The translations under genes and the position numbers were made by a program. From assembly GCF_021739025.1 (NCBI RefSeq), contig NZ_JAKKOT010000003.1, positions 1 through 64,000 on the forward strand: 64,000 bases of DNA, in the 5' to 3' direction. The notes beneath the pieces were generated by a model, which saw nothing but the letters and a program-made list of their open reading frames with translations, was not told the DNA's origin and searched no databases. Positions 27,445 to 37,106 of this stretch are shown in pieces. How positions within the stretch are numbered: position 1 is the stretch's first letter; the number at the start of each line of letters is the position of its first letter. The DNA comes from Gordonia liuliyuniae. GTDB lineage: Bacteria > Actinomycetota > Actinomycetes > Mycobacteriales > Mycobacteriaceae.

Positions 27445-27560
27445 CGTGGAGGTCTGGCTTCCGCGTGATGCGGACACAGTGGCGGGTACCGCGCCGGCTT
27501 CGTTCCGGCTTCCCTACGTCATAGCGGGGTCAAAACTGGGTCATGGCTGGTGGACGCTAG
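27445..27560 (-). ncRNA. Cobalamin (AdoCbl) riboswitch
   Basis: On the minus strand this leader carries the conserved B12-aptamer blocks in order: GGGAAGCCGG and GAAGCCGGCGCGG, then CCCGCCACTGT (27485-27475), and GAAGCCAGAC (about 27461-27452). These match the core of the cobalamin riboswitch family. It ends about 55 nt before the binding-protein start, so it probably acts on translation initiation or on an early terminator and shuts the importer down when cobalamin is plentiful. The exact ends are approximate. Confidence 0.88.
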
Positions 27561-27579
27561 AAAACGTAACACGCAGGCG

Positions 27580-29628
27580 TCAGGGGCCCGCGGTCGCGCC
27601 GATCGTCCGCCACAGGAACTCGTAGGCGAGCGCTTCCTTGAACGCCGACTGCTTGTTGTCTGCCGCGCCGCCGTGTCCGCCCTCGATGTTCTCGTAGTAG
27701 CGGACGCGATGCCCGGTCTCCTCCAGTCGTGCCGTGAACTTGCGGGCGTGCCCCGGATGTACCCGGTCGTCGCGGGTCGACGTCGTCACCAGCAGTTCGG
27801 GATAGTCGACGTCGGCGCGGACCAGCTGGTATGGCGAGTGCTTCGAGAGGAACTCCCACTCGGCCGGATCGTCGGGGTCACCGTACTCGGCCATCCACGA
27901 AGCTCCCGCCAACAGCAGGTGGTAGCGCCGCATGTCGATGAGCGGCACCTGGCACACGAGTGCGCCGAACAGTTCCGGATACTTCGTCGTCATCACGCCC
28001 ATCAGCAGGCCGCCGTTCGATCCGCCGCGAGCTGCGAGCGTCTGCGGCGTCGTCCACCCGCGTGCGACGAGATCCCGCGCGATCGCCGCGAAGTCTTCGT
28101 ACACGAGGTGACGGCCGGCCTTCTGCGCCTGGGTGTGCCACGTCGGCCCGTACTCACCGCCGCCGCGGATGTTCGCGTAGACGAAGATCCCGCCGCGCGC
28201 GATCCAGTTCCGTCCGGTCACCCCCAGGTACCCGGGTGTCAGCGAGTTCTCGAACCCGCCGTAGCCGTACAGGAGGGTGGGGCCCGATTCGACGTCGTCA
28301 CGTTTGACCACGAAGTAGGGAACCTGTGTGCCGTCGTCCGACGTCGCGAACACCTGCTGCGCCTGGACACCCGAGGCGTCGAAATGTTCGGGCGACGACT
28401 TGATCGGCGCCACCCCGATCGTCGCATCGCCGTACAGCAAGGACGGAGCCTGGGTGAACGAACTCGACGACAGCCAGATCTCGTCGCTGTGGTCGGGGTC
28501 AACGTCGAGGACTCCGACCGTCGCCAGGTCGGGGATGCCGGGGAGTTCCGCAGGCTCCCACGTGCCGATCTCGAACGCCTGGATGCGGGTCGCCACATCG
28601 TGCAGGGTCGTCAGCACCAGTCGGCTCCGGGTGAACGCGTAGTCCTGCAGGCTCGTGTGCGCGTCCGGCGCGAACAGGACGCGGTGTGTGCGATCGCCGG
28701 ACACGAACGCCGGATAGTCGAACACGAGCAGCGAGCCGGGCTCGCGTTCGACGCCGTCGACCGTCCACGACGACTTGGGCGACACCATCAGATAGTCGAG
28801 GTGCACGGCGTAGGAGGCGTCCGACGGTATATCGATCGCGACGAGTTCGCCGTCAATCACCTCGAAGTCGTCGGTGTTGTAGAAGTCGGTCGCCCGATAC
28901 ACGAAGTGACGCCGGTAGCCGGGCGTCGGGTCGAACGCGGCGCCGACCGCGACGTCGTCGACGCTCCCGGTGAACACCGTCTCGGCCTGCGACAGGTCGG
29001 TGCCGCGAGTCCACCGCTTCACCACGCGGGGGTAGCCCGACGACGTCCACGAGCCCTCGCCGTCCGGCTGCTCACCGAACTCGGTGCCTACATAGACGGT
29101 GTCGCGGTCGATCCACGAGACGTTCGACTTGTTCTCGGGCAGCCCGAAGCCACCATCGACCCACGTGCGCGATGGCACGTCATACTCGCGGACGACCGTC
29201 GCGTCCGCGCCGCCGCGGGAGAGCGAGACCAGCGCGCGGTCGTAATCGGGCCGCAGCATCGACGCCCCGGCCCACACCCAGTTCTCGCCTTCTTCCTCGC
29301 GCAGCGCGTCGACATCGATCAGCACGTCCCACTCGGGCACGTCCGTGCGGTACTCGTCGAGCGTCGTCCTGCGCCACAGCCCGTACGGGTGCGTCGCGTC
29401 CCGCCAGAAGTTGTAGAGGTAGTCGCCTCGCCGTCGCACGTACGGGATCCGGTCGTCGGTGTCGAGGATCTCGAGTGTGTCCGCCTGCATCTGTGCGAAC
29501 CGCTCCGAGCCGGTCAACTCGTCGACGGTTGGCGTGTTGTGGGCGCGCACCCAGGCGAGCGCGTCGCCGCCGTCGACCTCTTCGAGCCAGAGATAGGGGT
29601 CGTTCGCGGTCGTGTTCGCATCAGTCAC
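27580..29628 (-). CDS. Prolyl oligopeptidase-family serine peptidase (S9A)
   Basis: A 682-residue enzyme with an N-terminal beta-propeller (about 1-420) and a C-terminal alpha/beta-hydrolase domain. The nucleophile Ser537 is in GGSNGG, Asp620/621 in RDDRVHPGHARKF, and His652 in GGHGG. S9A peptidases cleave short peptides after proline or basic residues; the sequence ASWMAEYGDPDDP is typical of the family. No signal peptide is seen, so it acts in the cytosol. M. tuberculosis has a similar gene (Rv0457c) in the matching region. A minus-strand TAACGT (29641-29636) lies 7 nt before GTG 29628, so I chose this over GTG 29637. Confidence 0.92.
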   Translation of the reverse strand: MTDANTTANDPYLWLEEVDGGDALAWVRAHNTPTVDELTGSERFAQMQADTLEILDTDDRIPYVRRRGDYLYNFWRDATHPYGLWRRTTLDEYRTDVPEWDVLIDVDALREEEGENWVWAGASMLRPDYDRALVSLSRGGADATVVREYDVPSRTWVDGGFGLPENKSNVSWIDRDTVYVGTEFGEQPDGEGSWTSSGYPRVVKRWTRGTDLSQAETVFTGSVDDVAVGAAFDPTPGYRRHFVYRATDFYNTDDFEVIDGELVAIDIPSDASYAVHLDYLMVSPKSSWTVDGVEREPGSLLVFDYPAFVSGDRTHRVLFAPDAHTSLQDYAFTRSRLVLTTLHDVATRIQAFEIGTWEPAELPGIPDLATVGVLDVDPDHSDEIWLSSSSFTQAPSLLYGDATIGVAPIKSSPEHFDASGVQAQQVFATSDDGTQVPYFVVKRDDVESGPTLLYGYGGFENSLTPGYLGVTGRNWIARGGIFVYANIRGGGEYGPTWHTQAQKAGRHLVYEDFAAIARDLVARGWTTPQTLAARGGSNGGLLMGVMTTKYPELFGALVCQVPLIDMRRYHLLLAGASWMAEYGDPDDPAEWEFLSKHSPYQLVRADVDYPELLVTTSTRDDRVHPGHARKFTARLEETGHRVRYYENIEGGHGGAADNKQSAFKEALAYEFLWRTIGATAGP

Positions 29629-29767
29629 CGCCACCACGTTACGTGCGGCGCGCGGCGGCGGTCAGATCTGGGACGTCGTGCTTCGATTCTGGCCAGGACC
29701 ACAGTGAGCGGCGTGTGCGCGGAATATGCTTGTCCGCGGTGAGACCGACCATAGGACTGGAGGGTTC

Positions 29768-30628
29768 GTGAGTCGAGAGACGACGCCGCTGTGGATGGTG
29801 TCCGTGGCCCTCGTGATCGTCCTGGCGGTGGCGTGGCTGCTCGGCGCCACCGCGCGATGGCTGCTGCGGGGCCGGGCGAACCTGCGTGCATCCGTCTCCG
29901 TCGTGCTCGCGATTCTCGGCACCTCGGTCGGGCTCCTCGTCGAATGGTCGATCTGGCCGACGGCGCACCTGCGCACACCGTGGACCGTTCTGTTCGGGCT
30001 CGCCGGCTCGGTGGCCGCGGTGTTCGTCTACGGAATCGTCGCGGCGCACTTCCAACGTCCCGACATCACACCGGTCGGCGAACTCCTGCTGGCGGGCGAG
30101 TCGGACCGGCTCGAGTTCAAGTCGACGGCACGCGTCAACGTGCGCACTGGCGAGAAGGACGCGCGGATGGAGCAGGTGATCGCCAAGACCGTCTCGGCGT
30201 TCCTCAACAGCGACGGCGGAACCCTGCTGATCGGTGTCGACGACGACGGGGCGCCCCTCGGGCTCGACGCCGACTATGCGACCCTGCGCGTCCCCGACGC
30301 CGACCGCTACGAACTCTGGCTGCGCGACCTGCTGGTCACCTCGGTCGGGCAGAACGCGGCCGCACAGGTGGCGATCGCCGTCGAAGACGTGACCCGCGAC
30401 GGCGTTGCGCGCCCGGTCTGTCGACTGCGCGCCGCCGCATCTCCGCGCCCGGTGTATCTACGACCGGGCAAGAACACCGACCGCGAGTTCTGGGTCCGAA
30501 CCGGGAACTCGACGCGACGCCTCTCGGTCGACGAGGCGGCCGAGTACGTCATGCTGCGCTGGCCGCTCGGACTCGGCTCGTCGCTCGCCGCGCAGGTGAA
30601 GGCCACCGTGCGTTTCGGGAACGGCTGA
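29768..30628 (+). CDS. Membrane-anchored AlbA_2 (Schlafen-like) domain protein
   Basis: A 286-residue protein with three N-terminal membrane helices (about 8-30, 42-61 and 68-92), then a cytosolic AlbA_2-type domain. That domain starts with ESDRLEFKSTARVN and continues through VIAKTVSAFLNSDGGTLLIGVDDDGAPLG, the classic motif once annotated as divergent AAA_4. Such domains are nucleic-acid or nucleotide binding, and usually lack membrane helices. Start GTG 29768 has GGAGG only 4 nt upstream. It converges on the MFS gene with a 5-bp gap. The function is unknown. Confidence 0.8.
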   Translation: MSRETTPLWMVSVALVIVLAVAWLLGATARWLLRGRANLRASVSVVLAILGTSVGLLVEWSIWPTAHLRTPWTVLFGLAGSVAAVFVYGIVAAHFQRPDITPVGELLLAGESDRLEFKSTARVNVRTGEKDARMEQVIAKTVSAFLNSDGGTLLIGVDDDGAPLGLDADYATLRVPDADRYELWLRDLLVTSVGQNAAAQVAIAVEDVTRDGVARPVCRLRAAASPRPVYLRPGKNTDREFWVRTGNSTRRLSVDEAAEYVMLRWPLGLGSSLAAQVKATVRFGNG

Positions 30629-30633
30629 CCGGG

Positions 30634-32055
30634 TCAGCGCAGGACCGTCGGCGGCTCCTCCTCCAACTCGACCTCGGTCTCCGGACCGCTGTGCTGTTCG
30701 GGGATATCGGTGCCGCGCAGGGACGCGCCGGCGGTCTCCTTGAGGAACGACAGTGCGACCATGCCGATCACGCAGGCCAGCATCATGTAGAGCGCCGGGA
30801 ACTCCAGCCACCCGGAGCTGCTCACCACGGATTCGTTCACCAGCGGGGCAGTGCCGCCGAAGACAGCGGTCGACACGTTGTACGCGATCGCGAAGCCCGC
30901 GTAACGGACGTGGGTCGGGAACATCGCCGGGAAAGTCGCTGAGATCGTGGAGAGCTGCGGTAGGTACAGCAGACCCAGAATCAGGAATCCGATGATCGCC
31001 CACGCGAGGCCCTGCCCCATCAACCAGTACATCGGAAGCGCGAAGATGAACAGTCCGATGAGCGACGTCCACCACATGGGTTTTCGGCCGACTCGGTCGG
31101 ACAACGCGCCGAAGAACGGGATCAGCGCCATCATCGTGAGCTGTCCGATGAGGATGACGATCGAGCCCTGGGCCTCGTCCATTCCGAGAGTGTTCTTCAG
31201 GTAGTCGGGTTGGTACGCCAGGAGCGTGTACTGCGTGACATTGAGCGCCACGACCATGCCGAACATGATGACGATCGGCCGCCAGTAGCCGACCAGCGTC
31301 GTCTTCAGCTGTGCGAATATCGAAGGCTCGTCGATGTGCTTCTTGCGCGCTTTCGCACTGCGCTCGTTGTCCACCTCGGTGAAGACCGGCGAATCGTCGA
31401 GCTGCGACCGCAGGTACAGGCCGACGACGCCGAGCGGCAGCGCGAACAGGAACGGCACGCGCCAGCCCCAGGTCGCCATGTCGTCGGCGTCCAGCCAGAT
31501 CTCGTGGTCGGCGAGCGTGTCCATGATGAGCACGAAACCGGTACCGGCCGACAAACCCGCCAGGGTGCCGAACTCGAGGAAGCTGCCGAGCTTGCCGCGT
31601 TTCTTGTCCGGCGCGTACTCGGCCATGAAGGTCGCGGCTCCGCCGTACTCGCCGCCGGTGGAGAAGCCCTGCACCACGCGGAGCAGGATCAGCAGGACCG
31701 GAGCCCAGACACCGACCGATGCGTGCGTCGGCAGCACGCCGATCAGCGCGGTGGCCACCGAGATCAGCAGGATCGTCATGGCGAGGACGGCCTTGCGGCC
31801 CAGCCGATCGCCGATCGGACCCCACACGAAACCGCCGAGCGGCCGCAGTACGAATGACACGGCGAAACCGAGCATCGTGCCGATGCCGCCCAGCTCTCCG
31901 GGGAAGAAGGCATCGGTGAGATAGGTGGTAGTGGCGGCGTAGACGCCGTAGTCGTACCACTCGGTTGCGTTACCGATCGCCGACCCCATGATGGCCTTGC
32001 GGACGGCCTCGGGCTTGGGTGCGGTGAAGTCTTTGGTGGACAGCGCGTCTGCCAT
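30634..32055 (-). CDS. MFS transporter, metabolite:H+ symporter (ProP-like)
   Basis: A 473-residue, 12-helix major facilitator of the MHS family (ProP, KgtP, ShiA). Family marks are AIGNATEWYDYGVYA in helix 1, GPIGDRLGRKAVL between helices 2 and 3, FSTGGEYGGAATFMAEYAP, and GALSDRVGRKPMW in the second half. Substrates of the family include proline/betaine and organic acids; which applies here is open. GGAGG lies about 5 nt before ATG 32055. The 204-bp upstream spacer has a short palindrome (ACGGA...TCCGT near 32194-32211) that could be an operator. Confidence 0.9.
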   Translation of the reverse strand: MADALSTKDFTAPKPEAVRKAIMGSAIGNATEWYDYGVYAATTTYLTDAFFPGELGGIGTMLGFAVSFVLRPLGGFVWGPIGDRLGRKAVLAMTILLISVATALIGVLPTHASVGVWAPVLLILLRVVQGFSTGGEYGGAATFMAEYAPDKKRGKLGSFLEFGTLAGLSAGTGFVLIMDTLADHEIWLDADDMATWGWRVPFLFALPLGVVGLYLRSQLDDSPVFTEVDNERSAKARKKHIDEPSIFAQLKTTLVGYWRPIVIMFGMVVALNVTQYTLLAYQPDYLKNTLGMDEAQGSIVILIGQLTMMALIPFFGALSDRVGRKPMWWTSLIGLFIFALPMYWLMGQGLAWAIIGFLILGLLYLPQLSTISATFPAMFPTHVRYAGFAIAYNVSTAVFGGTAPLVNESVVSSSGWLEFPALYMMLACVIGMVALSFLKETAGASLRGTDIPEQHSGPETEVELEEEPPTVLR

Positions 32056-32259
32056 CGTGCCTCCGATGTGTAGCCGAGACGGTGAGGTTCGGGCTCTGCC
32101 GGGCCGGCGAGCTCGACTCCGCGCTGTGTCGCGGATGCACCTATCTCGACGGCTTCTCAGCCGGTAGACAATCGAGGGGTCGTTCCCCCCGAACGGACTA
32201 ACCAATCCGTAGCACTAATGGCGCGGGAGGGAAACTCGAACTCGCGCAGTCGACGTCCC

Positions 32260-33498
32260 TTAATCGGGTGAGCCCGCAGGTGACAGGGGGTCCGGGACCT
32301 CTCCGTCACGAATTGGGCAACGCGTCGTCGAATAGATGCTCGGCATGCACAGATTGCAGTGCACGCATCGCGAAACCGTCGAAGGGTCGTTCTGCATCAA
32401 TAGCGGCAAATCCGGTTCCCGGAGTAGCGCGCGACCCATCGCGACGAAGTCGAATCCTTCGTCGAGCGCGGTCTGAATCGTCGTGCGGTCGGTAACCCCG
32501 CCGAGCAGGATGAGCGGCATCGAAACGGCCTTGCGGAGTTCCTGCGCCAACGGCAACAGGTAGGTGTCGCGGTACGGGTAGTGCCGAAGGAACACCGGTC
32601 CGGCTGCTTTCAGGCCGACACGCATGACTCCGTGGAAGGCTGCCGCGAACTCGGCGCGCGGAGCCTCCCCGTGGAACAGGTACATCGGGTTGAGCAGGGA
32701 ACTGCCTGCCGTCGGCTCGATGGCGTCGAGGAATCCGTCCGCTTCGAACAGGCGGGCCGTCTCGCACGCCTGGTCGACGTTGAGGCCGCTCCACGGATGC
32801 CCGCCCTTGCCGGTGCCCGGGGTGCCGACGCCGTCGAACATGCTGAGTTTGGCCCAGACGGCAGCCTGATCCCCGACCGCGTCACGGACTGCTTCGATCA
32901 CCTCGCGGGCCAGTCGCGCACGCCCCGGCACGGTGCGTCCGTACTCGTCGCGCCGATGGTTGAGCAGCGGCGACAGGAACGAACTGATCAGGTAGTTGTG
33001 CCCGCAGTGGATCTCGATTCCGTCGAAACCGCAGTCGACGGCTTGCCGGGCCGCGTCGGCGAACTGCCGCGTCAACGTCGCGATCCCGTCGGCGTCGAGC
33101 CGTTTGGTCAACGACATGCCCATCGGGGCGGGGAAACGGCCCGGGCCGAGCGCGGGGGCCTGGTTCGATATCGAGTTCGCGACCGCTCCGGCATGTCCGA
33201 GTTGCGCCGCCGCCAGGGCGCCTTCGCCATGGATCGCATCGGTGAGTCGACGGAGTCCGTCAGTGGCTTCCGGACGCATGTAGATCTGGTGGCGATCGGT
33301 GCGCCCGCCCGGGCTCACCGCACAGTAGGCCACGGTGCTGATGCCCACGCCGCCCGCGGCGGTCTCCCGGTGGAACTCGATGAGCTCGTCGGTCACGAGG
33401 GCGTCGGGCGTCCGGCCCTCGAACGTCGCGCACTTGATGAGCCGGTTGCGCGGCGTGATCGGGCCGAGTCTTGCGGGGCTGAACGGATCGGGAGTCAC
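32260..33498 (-). CDS. NADH:flavin oxidoreductase (OYE-like, Cys-rich tail)
   Basis: A 412-residue FMN-binding TIM barrel. Old yellow enzyme marks include LKCATFEG-like LIKCATFEGRT at the N terminus, IEIHCGHNYLISSFLSPLLNHRRDEYGR, and a phosphate-binding MGRALLREPDL. The C terminus carries CVHCNLCMPSIYSTTRC. This Cys-x2-Cys-x2-Cys...Cys pattern, like that of the 2,4-dienoyl-CoA reductase group, could hold a 4Fe-4S cluster, but the second domain of that group is absent. GTG 33498 overlaps the TetR stop (GTGA), with AAGGAA upstream. The substrate is probably an unsaturated carbonyl compound. Confidence 0.85.
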   Translation of the reverse strand: MTPDPFSPARLGPITPRNRLIKCATFEGRTPDALVTDELIEFHRETAAGGVGISTVAYCAVSPGGRTDRHQIYMRPEATDGLRRLTDAIHGEGALAAAQLGHAGAVANSISNQAPALGPGRFPAPMGMSLTKRLDADGIATLTRQFADAARQAVDCGFDGIEIHCGHNYLISSFLSPLLNHRRDEYGRTVPGRARLAREVIEAVRDAVGDQAAVWAKLSMFDGVGTPGTGKGGHPWSGLNVDQACETARLFEADGFLDAIEPTAGSSLLNPMYLFHGEAPRAEFAAAFHGVMRVGLKAAGPVFLRHYPYRDTYLLPLAQELRKAVSMPLILLGGVTDRTTIQTALDEGFDFVAMGRALLREPDLPLLMQNDPSTVSRCVHCNLCMPSIYSTTRCPIRDGEVPDPLSPAGSPD

Positions 33499-34148
33499 AA
33501 CTGGTTCCTTTCGTGCCGGCCGGATGAGGGTGCATCCGCGGCGGGAGCTGAATCGGTGGTCGGGGCTGCGGTAGTTGGGCCTTCGAGGACTGGCGCGCTC
33601 AGGCCTGCGGTGAGGAAGTCGGCGAGAGCGGAGACGGCGGCGACGCTCGGCGCGGTCCGGGTCGACAGTTCGGTCATCAGGATGGAGAACGCGAAACGCC
33701 ACCGACGACGGGCGGTCGCCTCGTCGACGTCGATCGTCGACGTGAGAATGCCCACCCACGTCTGAGTTCGGAACCACGTCGCGGTCCACGGCAGGTCAGG
33801 ATGGGTCAACACGAAACGGCCGAGCAGCGACAACAACGAGGCCGTGGCCCGATCGTCGCGGAGTCGGGCAAGTGGGGCGAGTGGGGCGAGTATCGCGTCG
33901 ACGATCTCGCGGACGGTCGCAGGTCTGCGCGTCAGTTCGTCGAGTGGAGCCGACCAGAACGGTTCCAAGCGATCCTGAAGCAACGCTGCGACCAGGTCTT
34001 CTCGGGAGCCGAAATGATAGTGCACCGCTGCCGGGTTGACGCCGGCGCGTGCGCACACCGCGCGGACGCGCAGATCCTCGTATGACGTCGTGGTGAGCAG
34101 ATGCTCGGCGGCGTCGAGGAGTCGGGCGCGAGTCACGTCAGTCGCCAT
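33495..34148 (-). CDS. TetR-family regulator
   Basis: A 217-residue regulator with N-terminal helix-turn-helix (LRVRAVCARAGVNPAAVHYH, then FGSREDLVAALL) and a variable ligand domain; the last 30 residues are low-complexity. It is the first gene of a two-gene operon with the flavin oxidoreductase and probably senses that enzyme's substrate. A 17-bp palindrome (34174-34190) 26 bp upstream is the likely operator. Confidence 0.88.
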   Translation of the reverse strand: MATDVTRARLLDAAEHLLTTTSYEDLRVRAVCARAGVNPAAVHYHFGSREDLVAALLQDRLEPFWSAPLDELTRRPATVREIVDAILAPLAPLARLRDDRATASLLSLLGRFVLTHPDLPWTATWFRTQTWVGILTSTIDVDEATARRRWRFAFSILMTELSTRTAPSVAAVSALADFLTAGLSAPVLEGPTTAAPTTDSAPAADAPSSGRHERNQL

Positions 34149-34173
34149 GCGGTGAAGTGAATCACAAACCAAT

Positions 34174-34190
34174 CATTGTTTCAAACAGTG
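34174..34190. promoter_or_regulatory. Candidate TetR operator palindrome
   Basis: CATTGTTTCAAACAGTG is a 17-bp imperfect palindrome (core TGTTT-C-AAACA) between the divergent TetR and lpd genes. Its position in the shared promoter region fits autoregulation. The binding protein is inferred. Confidence 0.5.
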
Positions 34191-34251
34191 CTTGAAATGG
34201 GCTGTCTCAGGCAGGTGCGACGATCGGCCCGTGAGCGTTAGGCTTGACGCC

Positions 34252-35637
34252 GTGGCTGAACATTTTGAAACAGTTGTCCTCGGTGGTGGCCCTGGTGGGT
34301 ATGTGGCCGCGATCCGGTCCGCCCAGCTCGGCAAGAAGACTGCCGTCATCGAAGAGAAGTGGTGGGGTGGCGTCTGTCTGAACGTCGGTTGCATCCCCTC
34401 CAAGGCGCTGCTCCGCAACGCGGAGCTCGCGCACGTCTTCAATCACGAGGCGGCGACCTTCGGCATCAGCGGTGAGGCGTCATTCGACTTCGGCGCGGCG
34501 TTCGACCGCAGCCGGACGGTGTCCGACGGCATCGTCAAGGGCGTGCACTTCCTGATGAAGAAGAACAAGATCACCGAGATCGACGGCTTCGGCGTGTTCG
34601 CCGACGCGAAGACGATCAAGGTCGGCGATCGGGTGATCACGTTCGACAACGTCATCATCGACACCGGCTCCACTGTGCGACTGCTGCCCGGTGTCGAGCT
34701 GAGCGAGAACGTCGTCACCTACGAGACCCAGATCATGACGCGGGATCTCCCGAAGTCGATCGTCATCGTCGGCGCGGGCGCCATCGGCATGGAGTTCGGC
34801 TACGTGCTCGCCAATTACGGTGTCGACGTCACCATCGTCGAGTTCATGCCGCGCATCCTGCCGAACGAAGACGCCGACGTCTCCAAGGAGATGACCAAGG
34901 CGTACAAGAAGCTCGGCATCAAGATCATGACCGGCACCGGAGTGCAGTCCGTCGACGACCAGGGCAGTCAGGTGGTCGTCAGCTACAAGGACGCCAAAGG
35001 CAACGACGGCAGCCTGACCGTCGACAAGGTACTGATGTCGGTCGGCTTCGCGCCGCGCGTCGAGGGCTTCGGCCTGGAGGACACCGGCGTCGCGCTCACG
35101 GACCGCGGAGCGATCGCCATCGACGACTTCATGCGCACCAACGTCGACGGCATCTACGCCGTCGGCGACGTCACGGCCAAACTGCAGCTCGCCCACGTCG
35201 CTGAGGCTCAGGGCGTCGTCGCGGCCGAGACGATCTCGGGTGCCGAGACGATGCCGCTCGGCGACTACCGGATGATGCCGCGCGCCACGTTCTGCCAGCC
35301 GCAGGTCGCGTCGTTCGGTCTCACCGAGGAGCAGGCCAAGGCCGAAGGCTACGACGTCAAGGTCACCAAGTTCCCGTTCTCGGCGAACGGGAAGGCGCAG
35401 GGCCTCGGCGCGCCGACCGGCTTCGTCAAGCTCGTCACCGACGGCACGAACGACGAACTGATCGGCGGTCACCTGGTCGGCGACAACGTCTCGGAGATGC
35501 TGCCGGAGCTGACTCTCGCGCAGAAGTGGGACCTCACGGCCAAGGAACTGGCGCGCAACGTCCACACCCACCCGACGATGAGCGAAGCGCTGCAGGAGAC
35601 CTTCCACGGTGCGATCGGCCACATGATCAACCTGTAA
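34252..35637 (+). CDS. lpdA: Dihydrolipoyl dehydrogenase
   Basis: A 461-residue FAD enzyme that reoxidises dihydrolipoamide in 2-oxo-acid dehydrogenase complexes; in mycobacteria the single Lpd also serves the peroxynitrite reductase system. The redox disulfide is Cys42/Cys47 ([13 protein letters not shown]), the NAD site is [15 protein letters not shown], and the His440-Glu445 pair is in [12 protein letters not shown]. Length and order match M. tuberculosis LpdC (Rv0462), which also lies near ramB. TAGGCT (34239-34244) lies 7 nt before GTG 34252, so a leaderless transcript is likely; earlier in-frame codons are therefore excluded. Confidence 0.96.
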   Translation: MAEHFETVVLGGGPGGYVAAIRSAQLGKKTAVIEEKWWGGVCLNVGCIPSKALLRNAELAHVFNHEAATFGISGEASFDFGAAFDRSRTVSDGIVKGVHFLMKKNKITEIDGFGVFADAKTIKVGDRVITFDNVIIDTGSTVRLLPGVELSENVVTYETQIMTRDLPKSIVIVGAGAIGMEFGYVLANYGVDVTIVEFMPRILPNEDADVSKEMTKAYKKLGIKIMTGTGVQSVDDQGSQVVVSYKDAKGNDGSLTVDKVLMSVGFAPRVEGFGLEDTGVALTDRGAIAIDDFMRTNVDGIYAVGDVTAKLQLAHVAEAQGVVAAETISGAETMPLGDYRMMPRATFCQPQVASFGLTEEQAKAEGYDVKVTKFPFSANGKAQGLGAPTGFVKLVTDGTNDELIGGHLVGDNVSEMLPELTLAQKWDLTAKELARNVHTHPTMSEALQETFHGAIGHMINL

Positions 35638-35724
35638 CGAGGACGACCGCGGAACCCCGCTCGATGACGCGCGCCGCCGGCGCGATCGGGTCACTCGTGC
35701 GGGGTCCGTTCGTCGGCTAGAAGG

Positions 35725-36963
35725 TCAGATCCGGTAGTCGCCGCGATTGCTGGCCGTCGCGCCTTCCTTGAGCACCAGCAGGATGTTGTCGTGATCGGCG
35801 AGCGAGTCGATGTCGGTGAGCGGGTCGCCCTTCACGACGACCAGGTCGGCGAGCTTCCCCGCTTCGAGGGTGCCGAGGGTGTCGGCGACGTCGCACAGTT
35901 CCGCCGAGGTCTTGGTGCCCGCGACGATGGCCTGCATCGGGGTCATGCCGCCGAACTTCACGAGGCAGCCGAGTTCGGCGAGGGTGTCGCCGTGGTCGGG
36001 CACCAGGCCCGCGTCGGTGCCGACGGCGACCTTGATGCCTGCCTCGACCGACGCCCGGATCGACTCGTGGGCCAGTGCGTGCCACTTGGTGCTCTTCGCG
36101 ACTGCCTGCGGGGTCGCGGTGTCTGGTTTGAGCGTCTCGATCAGCGTCGGCACCAGGAACTGGCCGCGTTCGACCATCTCGGTGCGCAATTCGTCGTCGA
36201 GGGCGTAACCGTGCTCGACGCTCTGTACGCCGCCCTGCACTGCCGCCCGGATCCCGGCGTGACCGATGGCGTGCGCGGCAACCTTGCGGCCACCGTAGTT
36301 GTGGGCCTCTTCGACGAGCGCGGCGACGATCTCGGTGCGTGCACCGAGCCAGTCGGGGTCGTCGGACGGCGAGGTGACGCCGCCGCTGGATGCGACCTTG
36401 AGGACGTCGACGCCTTCGCGGAGCAGCGCCCGAGCCTCCTTGCGGGCCTCGTCGACGGAGTCGACGATCACTCCGCCGATCAGGCCGGTCCCGTCGAGCC
36501 CGGACGGGATGTGGAAGTCGGCGTGTCCGCCGGTCTGACTGAACATCTTGTCGGCCACCAGAAGTCGCGGGCCTTCGACGAGGCCGTGTTTGACCGCGTC
36601 GCGCACCCCCACGTCGACGCCCATGAGGTCGCGCACTGTGGTGACGCCCGCACCGATCGTGGTCTTCAGGCGTCCGATGAGTTCGAAGAAGCGGTACGAC
36701 TCGGGCACCATCGCCGCCATGATCGGCGACCCGGCGGTGCCGGGCAGCGACAGGTGGACGTGGCAGTCGAAGAATCCGGGGGTGACGGTGTTCCCACCGA
36801 CGTCGATTCGCACCGCGTCGGCCGACTCGGCGACCTCGGGAGCGTTCGCGGCCGGCCCCGCGTAGGTGATCTTGCCGTCGTCGATGACAATCTCGGCGTC
36901 GTGGACCGGGTCGGAGCCGGTTCCGTCGATGAGACGGAAATTCTGAAGGATTCGTGTCGTCAC
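35725..36963 (-). CDS. Metal-dependent amidohydrolase (imidazolonepropionase-like)
   Basis: A 412-residue TIM-barrel hydrolase. Metal ligands are seen in FFDCHVHLSL (His-x-His), a carboxylated-Lys candidate in VDVLKVASSGGV, later histidines in AAHAIGH and SVEHG, and the Asp in VGTDAGL. The N- and C-terminal beta-sandwich halves are typical (RLIDGTGSDPVHDAEIVID and LEAGKLADLVVVKGDPL). Related enzymes act on Xaa-Pro dipeptides, carbamates or imidazolones; the substrate here is unknown. GTG 36963 has no strong Shine-Dalgarno. The 87 bp after lpd contain an imperfect GC-rich hairpin (about 35645-35710) that may end both converging transcripts. Confidence 0.87.
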   Translation of the reverse strand: MTTRILQNFRLIDGTGSDPVHDAEIVIDDGKITYAGPAANAPEVAESADAVRIDVGGNTVTPGFFDCHVHLSLPGTAGSPIMAAMVPESYRFFELIGRLKTTIGAGVTTVRDLMGVDVGVRDAVKHGLVEGPRLLVADKMFSQTGGHADFHIPSGLDGTGLIGGVIVDSVDEARKEARALLREGVDVLKVASSGGVTSPSDDPDWLGARTEIVAALVEEAHNYGGRKVAAHAIGHAGIRAAVQGGVQSVEHGYALDDELRTEMVERGQFLVPTLIETLKPDTATPQAVAKSTKWHALAHESIRASVEAGIKVAVGTDAGLVPDHGDTLAELGCLVKFGGMTPMQAIVAGTKTSAELCDVADTLGTLEAGKLADLVVVKGDPLTDIDSLADHDNILLVLKEGATASNRGDYRI

Positions 36964-37106
36964 AGGTCACGTGTACGTGCTGGGGCGGGAAACCGTCTCG
37001 ATGCGCGAGAACATGGCATCACTTTGCCGCGCTCTGGCACGGTCTTCCCTCCGGGCGGGGGCTTCCCCCGAGCCGCGTCGGCGTGCGTCGTCCGCATAAT
37101 TGTGGG

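Noticed and set aside
27550..29742. Plus-strand 730-codon frame opposite the S9 peptidase
   Set aside because: The minus strand has a complete catalytic triad and propeller; this frame is an antisense shadow without motifs.
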